From the NCBI GenBank assembly GCA_002842735.1, contig PHEB01000008.1:1-64000 (forward strand): a DNA stretch of 64,000 nucleotides, in the 5' to 3' direction. Both the position numbers and the translations under genes were made by a program. Shown piece by piece: positions 8,692 through 17,952 of this stretch. The stretch is from Alphaproteobacteria bacterium HGW-Alphaproteobacteria-7 (GTDB lineage: Bacteria > Pseudomonadota > Alphaproteobacteria > Sphingomonadales > Sphingomonadaceae). Position 1 is the first letter of the stretch. Every line of letters begins with the position of its first letter. Under the pieces are notes generated by a model. It was not told the DNA's origin, made no database searches, and was given only the letters and a program-made list of their open reading frames with translations.

Positions 8692-9785
8692 GCCTTTACC
8701 CCCGCTCCGCGCGCTGTTTCTGCCTGCGGATCAAGCGGCCAGCGCGGGCGCGCGACGAAATCGAGTGGGTCGCCGGTGAAGTCTGCGCCAGCGCCCCATT
8801 CCTCTGACGCCAATCGCTCGCACCCCGCCCAGGCGATCATCGCGGCATTATCGGTGCACAGTGCCAGCGGCGGCGCGGTAAAGCGCATCGCGTGCCGGTG
8901 CGCAAAGGCTTCGAGCGCGGCGCGCACGGTCTGGTTGGCCGCCACCCCGCCCGCCACCACCAGCGCCGGGAAAGGGCCTGCGCGGGTCAGGGCATAGTCC
9001 AGCCGGTCGATCAGGCAATCGACGGCGGCCTGCTGGAAACTCGCGGCGATATCGGCGGGGTCATGCGCGCCGCTTTCCACCGCCCGCAGCACCGCGCTTT
9101 TCAGGCCCGCGAAGGAGAAATGCGGTTCGGCTGATCCCTTCAGCGGGCGCGGCAGCGGCACCGCCTTGGGGTCGCCGTCGCGCGCCAGCCGCTCCACCGC
9201 AGGCCCGCCGGGATAGCCGAGGCCGAGCAGCTTGGCAGTCTTGTCAAACGCTTCGCCCAGCGCATCGTCAATCGTGGTGGCAAGGCGGCGATATTGCCCG
9301 ACCCCGTCCACCGCAAGGATCTGGCAATGCCCGCCCGATACCAGCAGCAGCAGATAGGGGAACGCCAGCCCTTCGTCCGCCAGTCGGGGGGACAGCGCGT
9401 GGCCTTCCAGATGGTTGATCGCCAGCAGCGGCTTGCCCGATGCCATCGCCAGCGCCTTGGCGCTGACGAGGCCCACCATCACCCCGCCGACCAACCCCGG
9501 CCCGGCGGTGGCGGCAATTGCATCGACATCATCCAGCGTCAGCCCCGCTTGCCCCATCACGGCTTCGATCATCGGCGCGACCCGTTCGGCGTGGGCGCGC
9601 GCGGCGATTTCGGGGACGACCCCGCCATAGGGCGCGTGTTCGGCTTCCTGGCTGGCGATAGCTTGCGCAATGATCGTGCGATCCGCGCGCACCAGCGCCA
9701 CCGCGGTTTCATCGCAGCTCGATTCGATCCCGAGCACGATTGGCCCAAGGCCTGTGGCGTCAGAGGTGTGCGTTGCCGATCCCAT
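8688..9785 (-). CDS. tsaD: tRNA N6-adenosine threonylcarbamoyltransferase
   Basis: TsaD transfers the threonylcarbamoyl group to A37 of ANN-decoding tRNAs, acting with TsaB, TsaE and TsaC. The protein has 365 residues with the ASKHA fold. The opening strand [16 protein letters not shown] is at 17-32, the metal-binding histidines H125 and H129 lie in NHLEGH, and the ATP-binding VSGGHCQI and [12 protein letters not shown] loops follow. The first 14 residues are a variable extension. It is the first gene of a coupled operon with gpsA and faces hemC across only 44 bases, so the divergent promoters must be very compact. Confidence 0.96.
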   Translation of the reverse strand: MGSATHTSDATGLGPIVLGIESSCDETAVALVRADRTIIAQAIASQEAEHAPYGGVVPEIAARAHAERVAPMIEAVMGQAGLTLDDVDAIAATAGPGLVGGVMVGLVSAKALAMASGKPLLAINHLEGHALSPRLADEGLAFPYLLLLVSGGHCQILAVDGVGQYRRLATTIDDALGEAFDKTAKLLGLGYPGGPAVERLARDGDPKAVPLPRPLKGSAEPHFSFAGLKSAVLRAVESGAHDPADIAASFQQAAVDCLIDRLDYALTRAGPFPALVVAGGVAANQTVRAALEAFAHRHAMRFTAPPLALCTDNAAMIAWAGCERLASEEWGAGADFTGDPLDFVARPRWPLDPQAETARGAGVKA

Positions 9786-9829
9786 CCCGCTTCCATCTAG
9801 ACTTTGTGAAGGCTAGAGCAAGCATAGCT

Positions 9830-10710
9830 ATGAACGAACCATCCCAAAGCGCCCCGCGCCTGCGACTGGGCACTCGCAATTCCCCCCTCGCAATGGCGCA
9901 GGCGGTCGAAACTCGCAACCGCCTGTGCGCGGCCCACGGTTGGGGAGAGGACGCCGTCGAACTCGTCCCCGTGCTGGCGAGCGGCGACAAGGTGCTCGAC
10001 CGGCCTCTGTCCGAAATCGGCGGCAAGGCGCTGTGGACCAAGGAACTGGATCAGTGGCTGGGGGAAGGGCGGATTGATCTATCGGTGCATTCGGCCAAGG
10101 ATGTCGAAACGATCCGGCCCGATGCATTCCATTTCGCCGCCTTCCTGCCGCGCGCTGACCGGCGCGATAGCCTGGTGGGGGCGGCCAGCATTGCCGCGAT
10201 CCCGCAAGGCGCGGTCGTCGGCACCAGCGCCCCGCGCCGCGCTGCGCAGTTGCTCAACCTGCGGCCCGATTGCCGGGTGGTGACGTTGCGCGGCAATGTC
10301 GCGACGCGGCTGGCGAAATTGCAGGCGGGGGAGGCCGATGTGACCTTCCTTGCCGCTGCCGGGCTGGAACGGTTGGGGCAGAGCGATGTGGGCGCGCCGC
10401 CGATGATGTGGCGACCACCGCGCTCCTCGCCGCGATAGACGATGCGCCGACGCGCGCCGAACTGGAGGCTGAACGCGCGCTGCTGGCGCAGCTGGGCGGC
10501 ACCTGCCATTCGCCGGTCGCGGTGTTGTGCGAAACAGGCGGCGGCGCACTCGTGATGCGCGCCGCGCTGTTCAGCCCTGACGGTGTCGAGCGGATAGAAG
10601 GCACCGTCACCTTTGCGCCGCACGACCATGCGCCGATCCGCGCGCTCGCCGCTGATCTGCTGGCGCGCGCCACGCCGGGGATTGCCCCGCATTTCCGCAA
10701 GCACCAATGA
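9830..10710 (+). pseudogene. hemC: Hydroxymethylbilane synthase (porphobilinogen deaminase), frame broken
   Basis: The 5' part (9830 to about 10390) encodes a normal HemC N-terminus: LRLGTRNSPLAMAQA at 11-25, the HSAKDV motif with catalytic D91, and GTSAPRRAAQLL plus LRGNVATRLAKL. After GLERLGQSDVG the frame runs into a TAG at 10436-10438. From 10393 another frame carries the rest: RAADDVATTALLAAID, then LGGTCHSPVAVL with the cofactor cysteine, to the stop at 10710. The conserved hinge block that normally lies between (LPA.QGAIGIEC-like, about 17-24 residues) is absent in every frame. The total span of 881 bases is shorter than a normal gene and not a multiple of three. This points to an out-of-frame deletion of roughly 50-70 bases, real or from assembly. 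As written, no functional HemC can be made from this copy. Confidence 0.85.
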
Positions 10711-11423
10711 ACTTGCAGCTGCTTGCGCTGCGACCCGAACCGGGGCCGACCGCGACGCTCGACAAAGCCCGCGCGATGGGCCTTGCGATCACCTGCCACG
10801 CGCTGTCGCAAATCCGGCCTGTGGACTGGGATTGCCCCGACCCTGCGGGGATCGACGGGTTGTTGATCGGCAGCGCCAATGCGTTTGCGCATGGCGGGCC
10901 GAACCTCGCGCTGCTGACCGGCAAGCCGGTGTTCGCCGTGGGAGAGGCCACCGCCGATGCCGCACGCGCGGCGGGCTTTGCGGCGGCGATGGTGGGCAGC
11001 GGCGGGTTGCAAGGTGTGCTCGATACTATACCCGCGCCCGCTCACCTGCTGCGCATCGCGGGTGAGGAGCACGTTGCGCTGACCGCGCCCGCTGGCGTGA
11101 CCTTTGACGAAGTGATTGCCTATCGCAGCGTGCCCCTGCCGCTTGATCCGGCAGCGTCACTACTCAGGGCAGGCGGCGTGTTGGTGCTGCTCCATTCCGC
11201 CGCTACCGCACGCCATTTCGCTAGCGAATGCGACCGGCTCGGCCTCGCCCGCAGCGCCGTTACGCTCGCCGCGCTTGGGCCGCGGATTGCGGCGGCAGCG
11301 GGGGGAGGCTGGGCCGCTGTCCACACCGCCGCCCGCCCGGATGAGGCCGCGCTGCTGGAAATGGTGTTTGACTTGTGCAACAAGCCGCGCTCCATTCCCG
11401 TTTCCCCGCCCGGCAAGCCGTAA
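10707..11423 (+). CDS. hemD: Uroporphyrinogen-III synthase
   Basis: This 238-residue HemD-fold protein closes hydroxymethylbilane to uroporphyrinogen III. Family features are the N-terminal LLALRPEPG, IDGLLIGSANAF (typically FTSxNA), GKPVFAVGEATADAARAAGF at about 71-90, and a second-domain LVLLHSAATARHFAS then TLAALGPRIAAAA. The sequence is loosely conserved, as usual for HemD. Its ATG overlaps the hemC stop by four bases (ATGA at 10707), so its translation normally depends on ribosomes finishing hemC. The break in hemC may therefore also lower HemD output. Confidence 0.9.
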   Translation: MNLQLLALRPEPGPTATLDKARAMGLAITCHALSQIRPVDWDCPDPAGIDGLLIGSANAFAHGGPNLALLTGKPVFAVGEATADAARAAGFAAAMVGSGGLQGVLDTIPAPAHLLRIAGEEHVALTAPAGVTFDEVIAYRSVPLPLDPAASLLRAGGVLVLLHSAATARHFASECDRLGLARSAVTLAALGPRIAAAAGGGWAAVHTAARPDEAALLEMVFDLCNKPRSIPVSPPGKP

Positions 11424-11472
11424 TCGCGGCGACGGCGCGGCAATAGCAATCAGGGTCGCAGAACGGATCAAA

Positions 11473-12384
11473 ATGGCACCGGACTACGCAAACCTCCGCA
11501 AGCCGTCATCTGGCAGAGGCATCATCATTGCCGCGCTCGCCGCGTTTATCGCGGGCGGGGTGCTGGTGGGGTATATGATGTGGAACAATTTCCAGCCTGA
11601 TCGCGTGCCCGCGCCGGGAACTGAGTCCAGCGTTGCGGCAGAGGCGGCGGCTGGCGGTTCGCCCCCCGCGCTTGCCGAAGCGCCGACTGCGCTTTCCCAG
11701 GCGATCAAGGCTGAAAATGCCGAAAAGGCGGTTGAACGCGTCGCGGAACAGCAAGGCGGGCTGGATCAGCGGCTGGCGGCGGCGGAGCAACGCCTGACCC
11801 AGCTTGATCTGCAAGCGCAGGCGGCGGCAGGCAATGCCGCGCGCGCCGAAAGCCTGCTGATCGCCTTTGCCACGCGCCGCGCGGTCGAACGCGGGGCGGA
11901 ACTGGGATACCTTTCCGATCAGTTACGGCTGCGGTTTGGCGATCAGTGGCCCAACGCGGTGGCCACCATCATCGAATTTTCGCGCAATCCGATCCGGCTG
12001 GATGGGCTGGTTGCGCGGTTAGAAGGTTTGGGGCCGCAGCTGCGCGAAAGCAGCGATGGGCCGTCATGGGCCTCGTTCGAGCGCGAGTTGAGCCAGTTGT
12101 TCGTGTTCCGGCGTGAAAGCACCCCATCGCCAGAACCGCAACGGCGGCTGGAACGTGCGCGCTGGGCGCTGGAACAGGGCCGCTATCAGAACGCGATCGA
12201 TGAAGTGAAAGGGATGCCCGGCGCGGACAAGGCCGAAACCTGGATCGCCGATGCCGAACGTTTTCGCAAGGCGATGGAGGCGCTGGAGGTGATCGAAACC
12301 GCCGCCGTGCTCGATCAGCGCGGCCTGCGCGACGGGGCGGGCAACCCGGTGCGGCAGTTGAATAGCCCGTTGGTTATGCCTTAG
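11473..12384 (+). CDS. Mic60/mitofilin-like inner-membrane protein
   Basis: The start is taken at the ATG at 11473; the open frame further upstream overlaps hemD and is not conserved-looking. The 303-residue protein has a short cytoplasmic N-terminus, one membrane helix (15-36), a linker rich in Ala, Gly and Glu, a coiled-coil region (about 73-125) and a C-terminal helical domain that ends in the LERARWALEQGRYQNAIDEVKGM type of helix seen in alphaproteobacterial mitofilin relatives (COG4223). Position after hemC-hemD is typical for this family. In alphaproteobacteria Mic60 homologues shape intracytoplasmic membranes and contact the outer membrane. The protein is shorter than many relatives. 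Confidence 0.75.
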   Translation: MAPDYANLRKPSSGRGIIIAALAAFIAGGVLVGYMMWNNFQPDRVPAPGTESSVAAEAAAGGSPPALAEAPTALSQAIKAENAEKAVERVAEQQGGLDQRLAAAEQRLTQLDLQAQAAAGNAARAESLLIAFATRRAVERGAELGYLSDQLRLRFGDQWPNAVATIIEFSRNPIRLDGLVARLEGLGPQLRESSDGPSWASFERELSQLFVFRRESTPSPEPQRRLERARWALEQGRYQNAIDEVKGMPGADKAETWIADAERFRKAMEALEVIETAAVLDQRGLRDGAGNPVRQLNSPLVMP

Positions 12385-12398
12385 GCAAACCCCATCTC

Positions 12399-12517
12399 CG
12401 TTCGCCCTGAGCTTGTCGAAGGGTCGCTTTTCTTTGAGGCGGGTGCTTGGCTTCGTAAGCAGTACAGCCCTTCGACAGGCTCAGGGCGAGCGGGTGTGGG
12501 AGGCTCAGGGCGAACGG
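12399..12517. repeat. REP-like inverted pair, family A, copy 2, plus a partial third arm
   Basis: The left arm is 12399-12422 (CGTTCGCCCTGAGCTTGTCG and onward), the right arm 12468-12493 (CCTTCGACAGGCTCAGGGCG and onward), and a further GGCTCAGGGCGAACGG at 12502-12517 repeats the outer part. It fills the gap between the Mic60-like gene and the convergent hydroxylase gene, where it could act as a bidirectional transcription barrier. Confidence 0.85.
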
Positions 12518-12523
12518 AAGTGG

Positions 12524-13750
12524 TTAAGCCCGCAAGATAGCCGGCAAATCGCCCGCCACCCCGCGCGCTTCGTCCATGAAAAAGCTCTTGAGCATCGGCG
12601 TGCGCTGCACCGCTGCCATCCCCAGCCGCCGCACCGCCGATGCGGTCTTGCCCCGCACTCCGAACAGGCGCGTCAGCCCATCGGTCGCCAGCGCCACCAT
12701 GAAGCTATCAAGCCCGCGCCAGTTTTCATAGCGTTTGAGCAATTCGGGATCGCCCGGATCAAGGCCGAGCCGCGCGCCTTCGCCCAGCACTTCGGCCAGC
12801 GCGCCCACGTCTCTCAGGCCAAGGTTCAGCCCCTGTCCCGCAATCGGGTGAATGCCATGCGCCGCATCGCCGATCAGCGCGAGCCGCTGTGCCGTGATCT
12901 TGGCGGTGTGGTGGAAGCCGAGCGGGTAGGATGAGCGCTGGCCGACGCTGAGCACCTTGCCCAGCACCCCGCCCATGCGTTTTTCCACCTCGGCCAGAAA
13001 CGCCCGGTCGCCCAGCTTCATCACGCCCGCGCCGTCGGCTTCGGACACCGTCCACACCAGCGATGATCGATGGGTGCCGTCGGCGTCATCGCGCATCGGT
13101 AGCAGCGCAAACGGCCCGGCGGGGTAGAAGATTTCCCACGCGACATTGTCATGCGGCTTTTCGTGCGTCAGCCCGGTGATGATCGCGCGGTGTTTGTAAT
13201 CCCACTTGGCGATGGTGATACCCGCCTGATCCCGCGTCGGCGATTGGCGGCCCTCGGCAGCGATCATCAACCGGCCTTTCAGCTTGCGCCCATCAGCAAG
13301 TATGGCGGCGACGCCATATTCGCTGCGCTGGCGTTCGGTGACGTTGGCCTTGGCGGTCCAGTGGATCAGCGGCTCCTTGGCCGCAGCCTCGAACAATGCG
13401 AGCCTCAGCCGCCGGTTGGGCAGCATCCGCCCCAACGTGCCACCTTCGGGGCCGGGTTCGAAATCCAGCCTGCCGGGCTTGTTCTGATCGGTCACCGCGA
13501 TGCTGGCGATGTCGCAGGCGAATTGGTCAAGGCCATCAGCGATCCCGATATTTTCGAACAGGTGCCAACTGGCGGTGGAAATCGCGGTGGCGCGGTCGTC
13601 AAACCCCTCGGCGGTCAGTTCCGCCGGGTCGGCGCGGTCGATCACGTGGCTGGAAAGGCCCTTTGTCGCGGCGGCGAGCGCCATCGTCATCCCGCCCAAT
13701 CCTCCGCCAAGGATCACGAGGTCGCGGGTTTCATTTTCAGGCTTGGTCAC
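12524..13750 (-). CDS. UbiH/COQ6-family FAD monooxygenase (ubiquinone hydroxylase)
   Basis: This protein of about 408 residues belongs to the flavin hydroxylases of ubiquinone ring modification. The dinucleotide motif DLVILGGGLGGMTMALAA opens the fold, DDRATAIS is the family's RxxALS-like site, and GDAAHGIHPIAGQGLNLGLRDV is the second FAD motif. I chose the GTG at 13750 because GGAG lies seven bases before it; an ATG ten codons upstream has no such site. It is divergent from the DsbD-like gene with about 50 bases between. Which ring position it hydroxylates cannot be read from sequence. Confidence 0.88.
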   Translation of the reverse strand: MTKPENETRDLVILGGGLGGMTMALAAATKGLSSHVIDRADPAELTAEGFDDRATAISTASWHLFENIGIADGLDQFACDIASIAVTDQNKPGRLDFEPGPEGGTLGRMLPNRRLRLALFEAAAKEPLIHWTAKANVTERQRSEYGVAAILADGRKLKGRLMIAAEGRQSPTRDQAGITIAKWDYKHRAIITGLTHEKPHDNVAWEIFYPAGPFALLPMRDDADGTHRSSLVWTVSEADGAGVMKLGDRAFLAEVEKRMGGVLGKVLSVGQRSSYPLGFHHTAKITAQRLALIGDAAHGIHPIAGQGLNLGLRDVGALAEVLGEGARLGLDPGDPELLKRYENWRGLDSFMVALATDGLTRLFGVRGKTASAVRRLGMAAVQRTPMLKSFFMDEARGVAGDLPAILRA

Positions 13751-13799
13751 GGGTTCGCTCCGATTGCGAAGATTGCGCACGCAGCCTAGAGGGTAGGCT

Positions 13800-15911
13800 G
13801 TGTCCCGCGCAAGAACCTTCCCGCTTTCCGCCCGTCAATTCGCTGCATGGATGCTTGCGCTGATCGCAAGTGTGATGCTGGCCGCGGCGGCCCATGCGCA
13901 GGAGCCGGAGCGTCGGGCGCTCTATGGCGATAAGAACATCGCGGTGACGTTGTTTGCCGATGGCGCGCCGGTGGCGGGCAAGCAATGGATGCTGGCGCTG
14001 CGCTTCACGCCCAGCGCGCACGAATGGCACGGATATTGGTCCAACCCCGGTGATGCGGGGCAGGGGATGAAGCTGACGCTCGACCTGCCCGATGGCTGGC
14101 AGGTGGGTGAGGCGCGCTATCCGGTGCCGCAGCGGCTGACCATCAGCGGGCTGATGAACCACATTTATGAAGGCACTTACGCCGTGCTGGTGCCGGTGAT
14201 TGTGCCGCCGGGCGCGGATGTTGGCGCGCTGCCGCGCATCACCGGTCATGTCGAATACCTCGCCTGCACCGACAAGATTTGCGTGCCGCAGGACGCGCTG
14301 CTTGACGCGCGTCAAGGCGGTGACTTTGCGCGCTGGCGGGCCGAGGTGGTGCCGCCGCTTAGCGCCGGGGCGGATTTCGCGATCACGCGCAGCGCCTTGC
14401 GACTGGCGATCCCCTTGCCCGCGAGCGTGGCGCTCAATGATCCGCACGTGTTCATCAGCAACGCCAATCTGGTCGATTACGCCGCCACGCAGACCTTCCG
14501 CCGCGCAGGCGATATGCTGACGGTGGAGATTCCGCTGGCCGAATACCGCCCCGATACGCCGAGCGCGATCGGCGGAATTCTGGCGTTTGACGCGGACGCG
14601 GGGGTGGAGTTTGGCGCGATCCCCGGCGACGTGCCGAGCGGGGGCGATCTGGTCGCCGGGCCGCAGGGCGCGCTGATCCCGCCACTGTGGACGCTGGTGC
14701 TGGGCGCGCTGGCGGGCGGCCTGCTGCTCAACATCATGCCCTGCGTGTTCCCGATCCTCAGCCTCAAGGCGCTGAGCCTTGTGCGTGCAGGTGGCAGTGA
14801 GGCGCAGGCGCGCGCCGAGGGGCTGGCCTATACCGCAGGCGTGGTGATCGCGAGCCTTGCCCTGGGCGCGGTGATGCTGGCTTTGCGCGCGGCAGGCGAA
14901 CAGGTGGGCTGGGCGTTCCAATTGCAGGAACCCGGCGTGGTGGTGGCGTTGCTGGTGCTGGCGGCGGTGATTACCGCGAACTTTGCCGGGGTGTTTGAAC
15001 TGCCCGCATTGCCCATCACCAGCGGGGGCGAGCCATCGGGCGCATTTGCCACCGGCTTGCTCGCCGCTTTCGTCGCCACGCCGTGCACCGGCCCGTTCAT
15101 GGCGGCGGCGCTGGGTGCGGCGCTGTTGCTGCCGGTGCCGCAAGCCTTGTTGCTGTTCGCATTGCTGGGGCTGGGGCTGGCGCTGCCGTTTCTGGCGCTC
15201 GGCTTTATCCCGGCACTGCGGCGGATGCTGCCGAGGCCGGGGCCGTGGATGGAGCGGTTCCGGCGGATCATGGCGATCCCGATGGGGCTGACCGCGCTCG
15301 CGCTGGTGTGGCTGACCGCGCAGGTCGGCGGGCGACCGTTTGCGCTGATCGCGCTGTTGCTGGTGCTGGGCGTGATGATCGCGCTGTCGGTGGTCGGGCG
15401 GCTTCAGCGCAGCGGCAAGATGGCATGGCCCGCATTCGGCCTGATCGCCGCGCCGTTCCTGGTGGTGGCCGTGATTGCCCTGCCATCGACCTACGCGGTG
15501 AAGGGCAAGGAGGTGGCAGCAAGCATCCACAACCCCGCCGCCTTCAGCCGCGCGGCGCTGGCCAAGGCGCGCGCCAGCGGCAAGCCGGTGTTCGTGTGGT
15601 TCACCGCCGATTGGTGCGTCACCTGCAAGGTCAATGAAAGCGTCGCAATCGAACGCGAGGCGGTGCGTGATGCCTTCGCCGCAGCGGGCGTGGTGACGAT
15701 GGTGGGCGATTGGACGGTGCGCGACGAAGCGATCACCGCCTTCCTGACGCAGCAGGGCGTGGCGGGCGTGCCGCTGTACCTGTGGTATGCACCGGGAGCC
15801 TCAGCGCCGCGGCAATTGCCGCAGGTGTTTACGCAGGATCTGCTGATTGATCTGGCTGACCAATCCCCCGGCACGACTCCACCAACGCCAGCGGCAGCGG
15901 GCTTGGATTAA
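13800..15911 (+). CDS. DsbD/ScsB-like protein-disulfide reductase
   Basis: This 703-residue protein moves electrons from cytoplasmic thioredoxin to periplasmic thiol partners. A signal peptide (1-34, cut after AHAQ) leads a periplasmic alpha domain with a cysteine pair C156-x4-C161 (ACTDKIC). A membrane domain (about 295-565) follows with C315 in NIMPCVFP and C429 in ATPCTGPF, then a C-terminal thioredoxin-like domain with C606-V-T-C609 in FTADWCVTCKVNES. All six redox cysteines are present. The start codon is GTG. Its last 83 bases overlap, convergently, the end of the lipoprotein gene on the other strand. Family members serve cytochrome c maturation or copper/oxidative stress resistance. 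Confidence 0.9.
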   Translation: MSRARTFPLSARQFAAWMLALIASVMLAAAAHAQEPERRALYGDKNIAVTLFADGAPVAGKQWMLALRFTPSAHEWHGYWSNPGDAGQGMKLTLDLPDGWQVGEARYPVPQRLTISGLMNHIYEGTYAVLVPVIVPPGADVGALPRITGHVEYLACTDKICVPQDALLDARQGGDFARWRAEVVPPLSAGADFAITRSALRLAIPLPASVALNDPHVFISNANLVDYAATQTFRRAGDMLTVEIPLAEYRPDTPSAIGGILAFDADAGVEFGAIPGDVPSGGDLVAGPQGALIPPLWTLVLGALAGGLLLNIMPCVFPILSLKALSLVRAGGSEAQARAEGLAYTAGVVIASLALGAVMLALRAAGEQVGWAFQLQEPGVVVALLVLAAVITANFAGVFELPALPITSGGEPSGAFATGLLAAFVATPCTGPFMAAALGAALLLPVPQALLLFALLGLGLALPFLALGFIPALRRMLPRPGPWMERFRRIMAIPMGLTALALVWLTAQVGGRPFALIALLLVLGVMIALSVVGRLQRSGKMAWPAFGLIAAPFLVVAVIALPSTYAVKGKEVAASIHNPAAFSRAALAKARASGKPVFVWFTADWCVTCKVNESVAIEREAVRDAFAAAGVVTMVGDWTVRDEAITAFLTQQGVAGVPLYLWYAPGASAPRQLPQVFTQDLLIDLADQSPGTTPPTPAAAGLD

Positions 15912-16398
15912 GCCGCACCAGCCCCGCGCCGGGAACGGTGGCGGTGGCTTCACGCGGGCCTTTGAAGGCGTCCCATCCGGGCGCGATTGCGGGCACATCG
16001 CCCTGCCACATCAGCCTGTCCCCGCGCGGGGTCGCATCGACGGGGAAGCGCCCAATCCGGCCATTGCCGATCAGCGCCAGCAGCGCCCCCACGCCGCTAT
16101 CAGCCGGGGCATGGCGGGTGATCCGCAGCGTGGCAGCGGGCGTTTCGGCTCCGATGCATTCAATCGCCAGCAGCACCGGCTCACCCGGAGCGCCGTAAAC
16201 CAGCCGCAGCGGGCCACCGCTCTGCGCCCATACCGCATCGGTGGTATCGGGGGAGGGCAGCGGGGTGGATGGCCCACCCGCATCCGGCATGATCGCCGCG
16301 CGCGCCACCGCCGCATCGGTCGGCGGCGGCTTGCATGCGGGCAGTGCCAGCGCAGCGATCAGCGCAGCGGCCAAGGCAGGTTTGCGCATCTCCATCAC
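15829..16398 (-). CDS. Putative lipoprotein of unknown function
   Basis: This 189-residue protein has an N-terminal hydrophobic stretch and a lipobox-like ALALPAC ending at Cys22, so it is likely an exported lipoprotein. The mature part is small and beta-rich, with an LRLVYGAPGEPVLLAIECIG segment, but I recognise no named domain. Its ATG overlaps the stop of the S10 peptidase gene by four bases, so it is the second gene of that operon. Its 3' end runs 83 bases into the dsbD-like gene on the opposite strand. Confidence 0.72.
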   Translation of the reverse strand: MMEMRKPALAAALIAALALPACKPPPTDAAVARAAIMPDAGGPSTPLPSPDTTDAVWAQSGGPLRLVYGAPGEPVLLAIECIGAETPAATLRITRHAPADSGVGALLALIGNGRIGRFPVDATPRGDRLMWQGDVPAIAPGWDAFKGPREATATVPGAGLVRLNPSPLPLALVESCRGIGQPDQSADPA

Positions 16399-17903
16399 CG
16401 CGCCCGGATAAAGGCGCGGATATCGGCGGACAGCTTCGCGCGGTCTTCATCGCGGATATACATCATGTGACCCGCATCATAGTAAGCCCAGGTGATCCGG
16501 TCTTGCGGAATCCCGGTGCGTTTCAGCGAATATTCCGCGCCGAAAAACGGCGTGGCAAAATCATACCAGCCTTGCGCGTTGAACAGGCGCAGCCCGCTGT
16601 TCTGCCGCATCGCCCGCCCGATCAGCGGAGCGACATTCAAATAGGCCTCACGCCCCTGACCGCCAAGGCTCCAATCCCATAACCGCCCCGGTTCACGCCC
16701 GATCGACTGGTATTCGCGGGTTGTCTGATAGCCCAGGCTCTCACGCGCCCAGACATTGATCGCGGCGGTGTAGCCTGCATCGATCCCGTAAAAGCTGGGG
16801 TCATTATCGGGGCGTTCCCCGGCGCTGTCGTAATCCACGCCGGTATAGCGCGAATCCAGCCGCCCGATGGTCTGCCCCCGGTCGCGCAGCAGTTCCTTGT
16901 AGAACCGCTGATCGGTGACGCGCAGGTTTGCCTGTTCCAGATAGGTTTCGGACAGCCCGGTGAGCCGCGCGAGTTCGCGGCGCACGGCGGCGCGTTCGTC
17001 GGCGGGCAGATCCTGCCCTTTCAGCAGCGCGCTGGCGAATGGGCCGATGGCGAACTGGCGCGCTTCTTCGGCGATGGCTGCGGCTGATGGTGCCTGCACC
17101 TTGCCATGGAAATAAGCCGCCGTCGCCATGTTCGGCAGGGTGACGATATAGGCCATTTCGTTGCCCGGCGTCGGTTCCCGCCCGGCAAAATCGAGGATGG
17201 TGGAGATCAGGATCAGCCCGTTGAGGCCAACATCATTGAAAGTGCCGCCTTCCAATTCATCCACCACCATCGCGGTGCGGCTGGTGCCATAGCTTTCCCC
17301 GCCGATATATTTGGGGCTGTTCCAGCGGCCATTATTATTGAGCCAGCGGCGGATCACATCGGCCACCGCGCGGCCATCCTGTTTCAACCCGTAATATTTC
17401 TTGGGGTCGGTGCCTTGCGTCAGATAGCTGAACCCCGTGCCCGGCGGGTCGATGAACACCAGATCGGCGACATCGAGCAGGCTGTCGGGATTGTCTAGCA
17501 GCGGATAGGGCGGCGCGCCATCATCGCGCGCGTCCGAAGGGATCGCCACCCGCTTTGGCCCGAACGCCCCCATCTGCAACCACACCGATCCCGAACCCGG
17601 CCCGCCGTTGTAGATAAAGAACACCGGGCGCGATGGGTCAGCGGGGTTTTTGACGTAGGACGTGGTGACGATGACGGCTTCGGGCTTGCCATCATCGCTG
17701 GTCAGGATCGTGTCGGCAATGGTCGCACGATAGGCAACGCGCTGCCCGCCGAAGGTGCCCGAAAGATCGCGGGTTTTAACTTGCGCGACCGGCGCGGCGG
17801 GCTTGGCAGCCTCAGATTTGGGCGAAGAATCCTGCGCAGCGACGGGCACGGCAACAGCGGCGAGCGTGAGCGCAGCAAGGCGCAAAGGAAGCGAATGTTT
17901 CAT
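16395..17903 (-). CDS. Serine carboxypeptidase-like peptidase, family S10
   Basis: This 502-residue secreted alpha/beta-hydrolase peptidase removes C-terminal residues. A signal peptide ends near VAAQ (23-24). The oxyanion segment FFIYNGGPGSGSVWLQ is at 95-110, the nucleophile S204 lies in GGESYGTSR, and the catalytic histidine is in YYDAGHMMY near the end; the acid is likely in the NAQGWYD / TPFFGAEY segment just before. The family is frequent in sphingomonads and acts in the periplasm. It is coupled by ATGA overlap to the lipoprotein gene. Confidence 0.9.
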   Translation of the reverse strand: MKHSLPLRLAALTLAAVAVPVAAQDSSPKSEAAKPAAPVAQVKTRDLSGTFGGQRVAYRATIADTILTSDDGKPEAVIVTTSYVKNPADPSRPVFFIYNGGPGSGSVWLQMGAFGPKRVAIPSDARDDGAPPYPLLDNPDSLLDVADLVFIDPPGTGFSYLTQGTDPKKYYGLKQDGRAVADVIRRWLNNNGRWNSPKYIGGESYGTSRTAMVVDELEGGTFNDVGLNGLILISTILDFAGREPTPGNEMAYIVTLPNMATAAYFHGKVQAPSAAAIAEEARQFAIGPFASALLKGQDLPADERAAVRRELARLTGLSETYLEQANLRVTDQRFYKELLRDRGQTIGRLDSRYTGVDYDSAGERPDNDPSFYGIDAGYTAAINVWARESLGYQTTREYQSIGREPGRLWDWSLGGQGREAYLNVAPLIGRAMRQNSGLRLFNAQGWYDFATPFFGAEYSLKRTGIPQDRITWAYYDAGHMMYIRDEDRAKLSADIRAFIRAR

Positions 17904-17952
17904 GGCCGCAAGGAGTGGCAGGCTTGGCCGCGCGGTTCAAGTCCGCGGATGG

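Noticed and set aside
13737-15530. Long open frame (597 codons) on the minus strand opposite the DsbD-like gene
   Set aside because: Its product is rich in His, Gln, Arg and Ala without domains, as expected for the antisense of high-GC code. The plus-strand gene has all family motifs.
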